Origin: WHTK01 sp965197795
GTDB taxonomy: Bacteria; Chloroflexota; Dehalococcoidia; DSTF01; WHTK01
Length of the DNA stretch: 64,000 bases
Direction of reading: 5' to 3'
NCBI GenBank assembly: GCA_965197795.1
Contig: OZ240228.1
Coordinates: 1,240,001-1,304,000, forward strand
Shown piece by piece: positions 56,915 to 64,000 of the stretch. The notes beneath the pieces are model-generated. The model saw only the letters and a list, made by a program, of their open reading frames with translations. It did no database searches and was not told the origin of the DNA. The position numbers and the translations under genes were made by a program. Every line of letters starts with the position of its first letter. Position 1 is the stretch's first letter.

Positions 56915-56975
56915 AATTTAGGGAACTATATACTTGACTCACCTAGCGTGAGTCAAGTATATAGTTCCCTAAATT
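56915..56975. repeat. perfect 28-bp inverted repeat, 5-nt loop
   Basis: The left arm (56915-56942) starts AATTTAGGGAACTATATACT and the right arm (56948-56975) is its exact reverse complement, around the loop CTAGC. It contains TTGACTCAC and TATATACT in each arm. There is no adjacent gene on the left except the restriction remnant. It may be a mobile-element end, a cruciform-forming site or an operator. Confidence 0.95.
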
Positions 56976-57161
56976 TAACCAGAGCCGCTCGACCGCCTGT
57001 ACTTCGTCCAAGTGACATCGCTTGTACTTCAATCCACTCCCACATGGGCATGGCTGGTTTCTGCTACGATGGCTGCTGCCAATCCGGAGAACCTCGTTTT
57101 GGTACTCGTGTACGCGGCTATAGTGTCAGTTCGCAGGGGGTATTCTCTGTCGCAGACTTCG

Positions 57162-57503
57162 ATGACGGCCTGGATTGCGCTGAACTCGACGGTGCGGTTC
57201 CTCCTCGAACTGTGCGCCCTGCTGGCCCTCATGTACTGGGGCATCCTCACCGGCGACAGTCTGGCGGAAGGGATCGTCATCGGTGCCTTGGCTCCCGGCG
57301 CGGCCATCTTCGTTTGGTGGAAGCTGGTCGCGCCGAAGTCAGCGTCGCGGCTGACTGACACAGGCAGGTTTCTGGTCGAAATGGCAGTGTTCGGTCTGTC
57401 GGCTCTTGCCCTCGTCGCCGCCGGCCAGACGCTACTGGCCATCTCATTCGCAGTCGTCGCCGTCCTCAACGCCAGCTTTCTCCTCGTCGCGCCCAGGAGC
57501 TGA
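57162..57503 (+). CDS. yrdB: YrdB-family (DUF2568) small membrane protein
   Basis: 113 residues with four hydrophobic helices (for example LLELCALLALMYWGILTG and VFGLSALALVAAGQTLLA) and the family motifs WWKLVAPKSASRLTD and RFLVEMAVFGLS. The ATG at 57162 gives the usual family length. A longer frame from 57012 adds 50 unlike residues. Function unknown. A strong hairpin lies 16 bp after the stop. Confidence 0.85.
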   Translation: MTAWIALNSTVRFLLELCALLALMYWGILTGDSLAEGIVIGALAPGAAIFVWWKLVAPKSASRLTDTGRFLVEMAVFGLSALALVAAGQTLLAISFAVVAVLNASFLLVAPRS

Positions 57504-57518
57504 TCACATCCCGTCTAC

Positions 57519-57548
57519 GAGACGAGGCCCCTTTGGGGGCCTCGTCTC
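57519..57548 (+). terminator. perfect 13-bp hairpin after yrdB
   Basis: GAGACGAGGCCCC and GGGGCCTCGTCTC flank the loop TTTG. There is no T-run, so termination may be weak or factor-assisted. Confidence 0.65.
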
Positions 57549-57599
57549 GGGGCCTTCAGTGCCTACTCGCTTGCTTCTTTCGCTGGGCCCGCCGCCGTG

Positions 57600-57977
57600 G
57601 TCCGCTCCGGGTCGTCGCCACGGTGACCTGCGGGGCAAGCCTCTGGTTGCCTATCGCCGCCTATGACGAAGCCCTTCATGCAGGCTCGACAGAACCAGCG
57701 GCTCTGACCTTCCGCTATCCCCTTCTGGTTCGTGACGCGGTAGGCGAGCCTCTTTGGCTTTGCGGCCTGCGGCGTGGGCGCGTCCCTCTTCTCGGAGCGA
57801 CGGTAGAGGTTCGTAGCCTGCGCTGAGGACGACCGCGACATCTGCGGCCAAAGGCTCCTTGACCAACTGTCGCAGCACCCTCTCGGCAACGTCGTCATGC
57901 CTGTATGGCCCCAGGATGAAGACGAGGTGCCTTCCTGTAGACTTCTTCTCCCGTAACGAGTAGAGACGGTCCGTCAA
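57600..57977 (-). pseudogene. hypothetical zinc-ribbon protein, possibly frameshifted
   Basis: One frame from 57977 reads MTDRLYSLREKKSTGRHLVF and ILGPYRHDDVAERVLRQLVK. Another frame gives the C-terminal part VTNQKGIAEGQSRWFCRACM with a CxxC pair and a later Cys. Together they suggest a small zinc-ribbon protein broken near 57840. No family is recognised. Confidence 0.3.
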
Positions 57978-58010
57978 CGGCCCTGGCCGTCCCGCCCAAC
58001 CGTTGAGCCG

Positions 58011-59879
58011 CTACTTAGAGGGATTCGTGCGCCTGGTGGGGGTGTCGGCGATGAAGCTGGAGAGGTTCAGGGCGGTGTGAATCAGGCCGACATGGGAGTA
58101 GGCTTGGGGAAAGTTGCCTAGTTGCCGGTTCGAGACTGAGTCGAACATTTCGGCGAAGAGGCCCAGGTGGTTAGCCTGCTCCGTAATCATTCTGTGAAAG
58201 TAATCGAACCCGCGGTCGGTCTGGCCGGTGTATATCAGGTTTCCAACTAGCCAAAAGCCAAGCACGGTGAAGGCCCCTTCCGGCTGGCCTTGCAGGCCGT
58301 CGTCTGTGTCTTCCGGGATGTACCGCCAAACCATCGGGCCGTCGGCCAACTCTCGCTCGATGGCGTCTAGGTTTTGCCGGACGCGGTAGTCATCACGCGG
58401 GATCAAGCCTAAAAAGGGAATGGCTAAGTTTGAAGCATCCAACGCGTCGTGGCCATATCGCTGCCGGAAGGCCTGCTTAGCGGAACTCCATCCCGAGTCA
58501 AGGATCTCTGACTTAATGCGGCCAGCGGTCTGGTACCAACGGAGCTGTAATTCCCGGTGCCCCATAGTGGCGGCAATGCCGCTGGCGCGGTCGAGAGCGG
58601 CCCAGCACATCACCTTGGAATACACAAAGTGTTGCTGTTTGCCCCGCACTTCCCAAATGCCGCGGTCTTTCCGCTGCCAAGTGGCCATGACGGTTTCAGC
58701 CAAGCGATGGACTAGTTTCCAGACTTCCGTCGGTATCTCTCCATGGAGCAGAAGGAGCGAATGGATGGCAATGATGACGCCTCCAAAAACGTCGCTTTGA
58801 AAATGGCGGACGGCGGCGTTGCCGATGCGGACAGGGCGAGACCCGTCGTACCCGCTCAAATGGTCGAGCGTATACTCGCTGAGCGATGAATTGGGGCTGA
58901 CGCCGTACAGGATGCGAATCTCACGGCGGCTCAACTTACACTGTTCTAGCAGCCAGTTTATATATCTCTTGGCCCCGTAAGCATCACCCAGGCGGTAGAG
59001 AATATCCACGGTAAAGCTGGAGTCCCGCAGCCATGAGAAGCGGTAGTCCCAGTTGCGCGAACCTCCCAGGGTCTCAGGCAGGCTGGTCGTCGGTGCCGCT
59101 ACGATGGCTCCGGTATTCCGGTACATCATCAGATGAAGGGCCAGGAAGGAACGAACAACGGCGTCTCGCCAGAGCCCGCTGTAGTTCATCTTGGCCACCA
59201 GTCCTTGCCAATAGCGCCGCGTATAGTCGAGCTTTTCGGCGGTGCGAAGCCGTTCGATGCTAGACGGGCGGCCATGGCCGTACGCAACGACGAAGGTCTC
59301 GGACTGTCCTTGGGTGAGGGTGAAACTACAGGTTACCCCGCGGTCGTCAAACGGGAGGGGGATGCTGGCCAAGAGGGTCAGCGTCTGGGAGCCTCCGCGA
59401 ACTCGAACGGCCCCGGCGCCCGGCCCGCCTCGCAGCGAGCTGAAGTCGGGGAGAGCTCGGGCATAATCGTGCCTAGGCTGGAAATCGCAGAGCAACTCAA
59501 CCTCTCCGGAGAGGCAGGTAACGACGCGGTGGATCTCATGGAGGGCATTCCACGGTGTCTCCGGATTGTCGTCGTCAGTGGCGGGCATGAAGTCGGTGAT
59601 GGAGACTAGGCCGGTGGCTGTGTTGAAAGTGGTCTGGAGAATGTTGGTGTCTGGCAAGTACTCCTGCGTGGCGTTAAGCCTGGGACCAGCTGGGCTGATG
59701 CGAAAGTGCCCGCCGGCCTCATGGTCGAGGACGGCAGCGAAGACACTAGGAGAGTCGAAGCGCGGAAAGCAGCACCAATCTACGGAACCATCGGTCCCCA
59801 CAAGCGCCGCAGAGGACATGTCACCTATCAGGCCGTACGGGTACAAGTCAGACCGTACAAGGGGAAGCCATACTACCAT
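58011..59879 (-). CDS. GH15 glycoside hydrolase (glucoamylase/trehalase-like)
   Basis: 622 residues. The start region (YGLIGDMSSAALVGTDGSVD), NWDYRFSWLRDSSFTVDILY and the C-terminal PEGAFTVLGFWLVGNLIYTG then LGLFAEMFD are the GH15 signature, with the catalytic Glu in GLFAE. Members release glucose from alpha-glucans or trehalose. No signal peptide is seen, so it is probably cytoplasmic and acts on glycogen, trehalose or small oligosaccharides. It stands alone in its strand block. Confidence 0.94.
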   Translation of the reverse strand: MVVWLPLVRSDLYPYGLIGDMSSAALVGTDGSVDWCCFPRFDSPSVFAAVLDHEAGGHFRISPAGPRLNATQEYLPDTNILQTTFNTATGLVSITDFMPATDDDNPETPWNALHEIHRVVTCLSGEVELLCDFQPRHDYARALPDFSSLRGGPGAGAVRVRGGSQTLTLLASIPLPFDDRGVTCSFTLTQGQSETFVVAYGHGRPSSIERLRTAEKLDYTRRYWQGLVAKMNYSGLWRDAVVRSFLALHLMMYRNTGAIVAAPTTSLPETLGGSRNWDYRFSWLRDSSFTVDILYRLGDAYGAKRYINWLLEQCKLSRREIRILYGVSPNSSLSEYTLDHLSGYDGSRPVRIGNAAVRHFQSDVFGGVIIAIHSLLLLHGEIPTEVWKLVHRLAETVMATWQRKDRGIWEVRGKQQHFVYSKVMCWAALDRASGIAATMGHRELQLRWYQTAGRIKSEILDSGWSSAKQAFRQRYGHDALDASNLAIPFLGLIPRDDYRVRQNLDAIERELADGPMVWRYIPEDTDDGLQGQPEGAFTVLGFWLVGNLIYTGQTDRGFDYFHRMITEQANHLGLFAEMFDSVSNRQLGNFPQAYSHVGLIHTALNLSSFIADTPTRRTNPSK

Positions 59880-59979
59880 CTCCTTCTACGCAACGTTCGG
59901 GAGGAGGCCTGCCTGATGGCGCAGAATAACACTCCTCATTGCCACGGTTCAATAGGGAATAGTGGTCGGCGACAACGTG

Positions 59980-60288
59980 TCACGCATCCAACGCGAAGTT
60001 GCCGACCTGACCCCCTGAAACGGAACCACGATTGATGAGAGTCCTTTGGCCCATGAAAGTGGGTGGAGGGGCGCCTTGGATGGACCAGAAGCGCCAGCCG
60101 TTGACCGCCTTTCCGCCCATGACCGCACTCGCTGCCGACGATGGGCTCTTGAACTTCCTAGCGCCCTCGAGGACGAAGAGGATGCCTTCGCCCTCCTCCG
60201 CCCTCTCAACCATGCAGGCGTGGGCCTGCTTTCTGTAGTTCGCCATGAGGCGAGTCCAGACTGTGAGATTCCGATCTTCGATGGCCAC
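59980..60288 (-). CDS. small RAMA/DUF4357-like domain protein
   Basis: 102 codons from a GTG at 60288 with AGGAGGTGGCCG upstream. The recognisable core is FKSPSSAASAVMGGKAVNGW then RFWS, the S-x-SAAA-x-A...NGW-FW pattern of RAMA or DUF4357 domains seen in restriction systems. The C-terminal about 30 codons overlap an IS3 end remnant on the plus strand and look foreign, so the original C-terminus may be lost. Confidence 0.7.
   Translation of the reverse strand: MAIEDRNLTVWTRLMANYRKQAHACMVERAEEGEGILFVLEGARKFKSPSSAASAVMGGKAVNGWRFWSIQGAPPPTFMGQRTLINRGSVSGGQVGNFALDA
60006..60060 (+). mobile_element. IS3-family left-end remnant (1)
   Basis: CCTGACCCCCTGAAACGGAA then ATTGATGAGAGTCC resembles the IS3 end at 60867 (see there) over 40 bp. 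Confidence 0.6.
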
Positions 60289-60378
60289 CGGCCACCTCCT
60301 TTCTTGAGGTTGGCCATCACTCCCTCAGGTCGGTGGGTCCAGTCAAGTCGGCCCGCCGCCTTTGTTTGTGGCGGACGA

Positions 60379-60630
60379 GAACAGACTGAGGAAGCTGGAG
60401 TAGGAGATGTACCCGTCCTTGAAGGGCAGACCAGCCTACCACCCTCTGTTGATGACGCAGGTCACGACATAAGAGGTGCAGCGACACGACCGGTTTGACC
60501 GCGTCTCATTTCCGGGATAGGCCCCACAAGCCTCCGGCCTAGCTCTGGGACGGCTACGAAATACAGCGCCCACCCCTCGCTCGTTCATGTTTGGGGCCCC
60601 TTTTGCGCTTCAGAGAGGTCGGTCGAGGGA
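60379..60630 (+). repeat. approximately 250-bp dispersed repeat, copy 2
   Basis: Same orientation as 49608-49860. It shares the blocks listed for copy 1. In both copies a minus-strand frame reads YPGNET(R/Q)SNRSC and SYVVTC, so it may derive from a coding gene, but no family is recognised. Confidence 0.85.
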
Positions 60631-60866
60631 ACGCTGCTGAATGGATTGGAACGATGGCATTGGGAGCGCTCTCACGATAAAATGGAAACTACTATGCCTC
60701 ACTACCGGATTCGGCGAAAGCAAATACCATTGGGCACGCTGCCCCCCCACCCCTTGTCAATATGATTGGTGCGATGGCTGCGACAAGACCGCCACATGGC
60801 GAGTGGGACCGGTGCGACGAACCACCTGGCCTGTATCGGCAAGCCCTCTCGCTGTCCGAGAGTGAT

Positions 60867-61085
60867 GAGTGACCTGCTCCCCCGGAAACCGGTCCATTGA
60901 TGATTGGAGTCCTTCCGGGAGCAAGCACGAGGGCAGCATGCGTGGAGGCAGGTCTACGGATGAGCAGATCATCGGGGTGCTGCGAGAGGCAGGCACAGGA
61001 GCGTCAACGGGCGATCTGTGCCGTCGCCATGGGATCTCTCACCCGCGGCCTTCTACAACTGGAGGGCGCGATTTGGCGGCATTCC
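60867..61085 (+). mobile_element. IS3-family (IS407 group) left end with OrfA start, remnant
   Basis: TGACCTGCTCCCCCGGAAAC is a typical IS407-group end. The ATG at 60938 opens MRGGRSTDEQIIGVLREAGT, then GDLCRRHGIS of an OrfA helix-turn-helix. Sense then continues one frame over (AFYNWRARFGG). Only about 50 codons remain, with no OrfB. Confidence 0.8.
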
Positions 61086-61089
61086 GCAA

Positions 61090-61318
61090 TCTCCGCGCCA
61101 TGATTTCCGACGGAAACCGCCCAGACCCCACAGACCTGAAACTCCAGCGCATCAAGGAAATCCGAGCCTCAGGACTAACCACGATTCACGTCATACATCG
61201 ACACCAGATTGAAAGCCAAGACGTCGCTTACCAGATCGAAGCCGCCCTTATCGACGTATATCCGGGCCTCACTAACAAGGTGGCCGGTCATCAAAGCGGC
61301 GACTACGGAAAGGGATAA
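61090..61318 (+). pseudogene. LEM3-like GIY-YIG nuclease, C-terminal fragment
   Basis: Joined in frame to the IS3 remnant. It reads LKLQRIKEIRASGLTTIHVI, then AYQIEAALIDVYPGLTNKVA and GHQSGDYGKG. This matches the end of LEM-3/ANKLE1-type GIY-YIG proteins, with the catalytic Glu in IEAALID. The GIY-YIG start is missing, so the nuclease is inactive. The IS inserted into it. Confidence 0.65.
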
Positions 61319-61384
61319 GCTGTTCGAGTATTGGCAAGTGCAACCTCCTTAAGTCCGGTGGTCACACACAACTCACTCTGCCGG

Positions 61385-61759
61385 GGAGGGAAGTCAAGCT
61401 TGTATGTACTCTTCGCCTGGTCATAGTACTCGCCAAAGAGCGGCGGCAATAGCAGCTCCAGATTATCCTGGGAAACTCCAATTCGAGTTCGTCGAGCGCG
61501 AGCTTCTCAGCATCCCAATGTTGGCCGTAATACCCCCTTCCGAACCTGTCCAGCCAAGTTCATTCACGGCGAGGGCGTATTCTCGAAGCAGACACTCGAT
61601 GAAGTGCTCAGAGACATCATCGATAGACGCCGCTATCGGCACATCGTCTGTCGCGGAACAAAACGAGCATTCATTGGCAGAGGCCTTACTCCTAATGAAT
61701 GCAATCAGACCGTGATCCTCGAAGCAGTTGTCACATACGAACAATTCTTGCTCATACAC
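61385..61759 (-). pseudogene. HEPN/RES-type N-terminal domain of a toxin, frameshifted
   Basis: MYEQELFVCDNCFEDHGLIA, then FIRSKASANECSFCSATDDV and SEHFIECLLREYALAVNELG match the HEPN-RES N-terminal domain (paired CxxC, CSFC). A different frame continues YYGQHWDAEKLALDELELEF and a third LLLPPLFGEYYDQAKS. The RES toxin part that normally follows is missing. At least two frameshifts. Confidence 0.7.
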
Positions 61760-61929
61760 TTCTGAACTCTCGACTGGTCCGCCCTAGTATGCATTCCATT
61801 GGTGCGCCGGACCTTTCTCGGCAGCGCTACTTTGTCCGCTAATACACGTAAACCGTCGAGATCGGTGCTGTGTGCCTTACCCTTGATAACGCCACGGAAC
61901 TAGGCGTCACCCACAGGTTACATGCGCAG

Positions 61930-62170
61930 AAGCACGGTAGGAGGATTGAAGCGTTCACGATCCTCACGACGCGTATGCGAGGGCACCGTCACGCTGTCCG
62001 GCCCGGGGTCCTCGCAGGCCAGCAGCTCCGGGGCGCACTTGTCGGTCAGCGCCTCGATGGCCTTCCACCGTTCCTAGACGCCCTCGATGAACTCCGCGTC
62101 CGCCGCCACGTGCGCGTAGTGCAGCTCGTCCAGCGTATCCGCCACCTCGACGGAGCGGCTGCTCTACCGC
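61930..62170 (-). pseudogene. unknown protein remnant with an internal stop
   Basis: The minus-strand frame reads VADTLDELHYAHVAADAEFI, TAG, then ERWKAIEALTDKCAPELLAC. Composition looks coding, but no family is recognised and no start is visible. Confidence 0.3.
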
Positions 62171-62191
62171 TAGCCGTCAAGATTTCCCTGC

Positions 62192-63649
62192 CTAGTCTTC
62201 GGTCCTTTCCCCTTTCGGGAGGTCGTCGTAGTAGTCGGGGTCCGGCATGAGGACGAACTCCGGGTAAGACTCCATATGTAGCTCGCCGGCGTCCTGCCCC
62301 AACTGTTCGACTTGTCTGCTCACCCGCGCTCCAAGCGTCATGTCTAGGACCTTCCACGCAGCCCACGAGATGCTGAAGACGGTCGTGCCGACGACAACAA
62401 TGCCTAAGAACTGGATGTGGAGCTGCGCGCCCCCGGCGATGCTCGCCGCCAGCGTTCCCCAGATGCCCGCGAAAAGGTGTGCGGGCACCGCGCCGACGAC
62501 GTCGTCGATCTTCAGGCGTTCCAGCGATCGCATGCCGGCCATGACGAGCGCGCCGCCAATGGCGCCGATGACAATGGCCCAATAGTGGTCGACGAAGTTG
62601 GGCGCGGCAGTGATGGAGACGAGGCCCCCTATGGCGCTGTTCAGGACGGCGAGGAGGTCGGTGCGTCCGAGCATGGGCTTCGACACCAGAAGGGCGACCA
62701 TGACGCCCGCCGCCGCCGCCAGGTTGGTGTTCACCAGCACAATGCTCATCCAGACGACGTCGACGACGCTGCCGAGGGCGAGCTGCGACCCGCCGTTGAA
62801 GCCGAACCAGCCGAACCAGAGGATGAAGACGCCAAGGGTAACGGTGAGGATGTTGGAGGGCGGCGTCGGCCGTACGCTGCCGTCGCGTCTGAACTTGCCG
62901 AGGCGCGGGCCAATGATGACGAGACCGGCGAGCGCTGCCCAGCCGCCGGTGCTGTGGACGATGGTGGAGCCGGCAAAGTCGATGAAGCCGAGATCGCTCA
63001 GCCAGCCGCCGCCCCAGGTCCAGGCACCAATGAGCGGGTAGGTGAATGACGTGAGAAAGAGGCTGAAGAGGAAGAAGGACCACATCTTCACGCGCTCGGC
63101 CAGCGCGCCGGAGATGATGGAGGCTGTTGTGGCGACGAAGACCATCTGGAAGAACCAGTCGGACATCGAGGCGTAGGCGGATTCCTCAAGGACGCCCGCG
63201 GCGGACGCGCCGGCTTCGGCTTCGAGCAGGGCAACCTCAGCGGCAGAAGAGCCGTAGGTGAGCCTGAAGGTGCCGATGAGCTCGCCGAAGTTCAGGCCAA
63301 GCAGGGTGAGGTCTCGGCCCACGTCCACGTACATGAGGTTGTAGCCGATGGCGAAGTAGGCGAGTCCGGCGATGGCGTAGAGGCCGATGTTCTTCATGCA
63401 GATCATGGCGGCGTTCTTGGTGCGTACGGAGCCAGCCTCAAGCATGGTGAACCCGGCGCACATCCACATGACGAGGGCGCCCCAGACCAGGAAGGAGAAG
63501 GTGTTGAAGACGAAGCCGGTCTCCTCCTCAACGCCCATGGCGTGCGCGACGCCGGGGCGGAGGAGCATCAGCAGAACGGTTGCGACGCCGGTCGCGGCGA
63601 GGATGACTAGGATGCGGTGACGGGTTACGAACCACTTTAGTGGCTTCAT
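62192..63649 (-). CDS. amt: ammonium transporter
   Basis: 485 residues with about 11 transmembrane helices. Motifs include FVFNTFSFLVWGALVMWMCA, IDFAGSTIVHSTGGWAALAG (first pore His; the family twin-His site) and IWFGW-type FILWFGWFGFNGGSQLA. It carries a hydrophobic N-terminal leader and ends with an acidic tail. It carries ammonium into the cell. No glnK is adjacent. The start ATG at 63649 follows a GGAGGTG-like RBS. Confidence 0.95.
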   Translation of the reverse strand: MKPLKWFVTRHRILVILAATGVATVLLMLLRPGVAHAMGVEEETGFVFNTFSFLVWGALVMWMCAGFTMLEAGSVRTKNAAMICMKNIGLYAIAGLAYFAIGYNLMYVDVGRDLTLLGLNFGELIGTFRLTYGSSAAEVALLEAEAGASAAGVLEESAYASMSDWFFQMVFVATTASIISGALAERVKMWSFFLFSLFLTSFTYPLIGAWTWGGGWLSDLGFIDFAGSTIVHSTGGWAALAGLVIIGPRLGKFRRDGSVRPTPPSNILTVTLGVFILWFGWFGFNGGSQLALGSVVDVVWMSIVLVNTNLAAAAGVMVALLVSKPMLGRTDLLAVLNSAIGGLVSITAAPNFVDHYWAIVIGAIGGALVMAGMRSLERLKIDDVVGAVPAHLFAGIWGTLAASIAGGAQLHIQFLGIVVVGTTVFSISWAAWKVLDMTLGARVSRQVEQLGQDAGELHMESYPEFVLMPDPDYYDDLPKGERTED

Positions 63650-63734
63650 TGCGCTTCACCTCCGCGGCAACTCTCAGCCGTGCAGAAGCAACCTACCGAA
63701 GCAATCTACCATTGTGGAAGTACCAGCGGCAGAA

Positions 63735-64000
63735 GTGTTTTCCTGCGCCTTGATAGGCAAATTGCCAGCGGCTGCTATCCCTGAGGCCGCCGGGCAATGG
63801 GTTACTGCCGACGTCGCCCAGGGTTCTTGGAGACGTTGCGGCGCCATTGCTGGCCTTGCAGTGGGCGTTGCGCTGCTCCTACGCTGCGGTGACCATCCGG
63901 CTGGCCGCGAGGTGTTGCGCCCCGTCCTCCTGGCCGTCCTGTACCAACGAGAGGACGAAGGCGACCCCGAAAGCTGGCCTAAGCCGCCCGAGCTCCCGGC
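63735..64000 (+). CDS. possible 5' end of a gene running off the right edge
   Basis: An 88-codon open frame from GTG 63735 (or TTG 63750) without a stop. It reads GQWVTADVAQGSWRRCGAIA, then LLRCGDHPAGREVLRPVLLA and EGDPESWPKPPE. There is no RBS or family. Low support. Confidence 0.3.
   Translation, partial: MFSCALIGKLPAAAIPEAAGQWVTADVAQGSWRRCGAIAGLAVGVALLLRCGDHPAGREVLRPVLLAVLYQREDEGDPESWPKPPELP

Noticed and set aside
60640..60865. Small ORFs between the repeat and the IS3 end
   Set aside because: No RBS, domain or codon signal. They look like chance frames.

Overview
The window reads as a chromosomal segment of an uncultivated bacterium, most likely Chloroflexota (SAR202/Dehalococcoidia-like). 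This is an inference. It rests on three paralogous phthalate-dioxygenase-like Rieske oxygenases, many solute-binding-protein ABC importers, a GH15 glucanase, and an Ig/FN3 repeat protein of a style common in that group. No rRNA or universal marker is present to settle it.

Layout. 0-7.7 kb is a catabolic block: one partial and two complete Rieske oxygenase alpha subunits, an S9 peptidase, a DAO-type FAD oxidoreductase and a TIM-barrel isomerase. 7.9-9.0 kb holds tRNA-Ala(GGC) with its terminator and an orphan XerC/D-like recombinase. 9.1-19.3 kb carries two divergent importers, an Aap-type general L-amino-acid system (minus strand) and a Liv branched-chain amino-acid system (plus strand), each with a stem-loop next to its binding-protein gene. 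20-24.7 kb is a heavily decayed integrative element with the gene set of a phage satellite: AlpA-like HTH, AAA+ replication ATPase, P27 small terminase and HNH. It also carries phased A-tract arrays. 25.5-27.9 kb has a pyridoxal histidine decarboxylase paired with a tandem-ACT protein, then a Cache-domain protein. 28-33 kb has two orphan Liv-type binding proteins and a DUF4367 protein. 33.4-35.4 kb is a chimera of MMPL and MFS transporter fragments. 35.3-40 kb has a hydroxypyruvate-isomerase-like gene and an Fbp-type ferric iron importer. 40.7-43.1 kb has a shortened pyruvate kinase and a lipoprotein. 43.1-48 kb is largely wreckage (rhodanese, DUF4435-like ATPase, PIN, serine recombinase, FN3, IS1182) around an intact OppA-type lipoprotein. 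48-53.4 kb has an unrecognised membrane protein, a frameshifted acyl-ligase/ACP/PlsC fusion and an MBL hydrolase. At 53.98 kb a 3' tRNA-Lys fragment beside a phased A-tract array looks like an attachment site. It opens an island with an HNH endonuclease, HigBA and a truncated restriction-type gene. The right end has GH15, IS3 remnants, GIY-YIG and HEPN/RES remnants, and an ammonium transporter.

Two repeat families are the most distinctive non-coding content. Six copies of the terminus of a serine-recombinase element (ACTAAGCAAAGATCGAC) repeatedly abut broken genes. An approximately 250-bp direct repeat occurs at 49.6 and 60.4 kb. Many disabled genes share small indels. Most look like genuine decay in accessory DNA, but the isolated frameshift in the acyl-ligase fusion could be an assembly error. 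Together the intact genes suggest an oligotrophic heterotroph scavenging amino acids, peptides, iron, ammonium and aromatic or organic acids.
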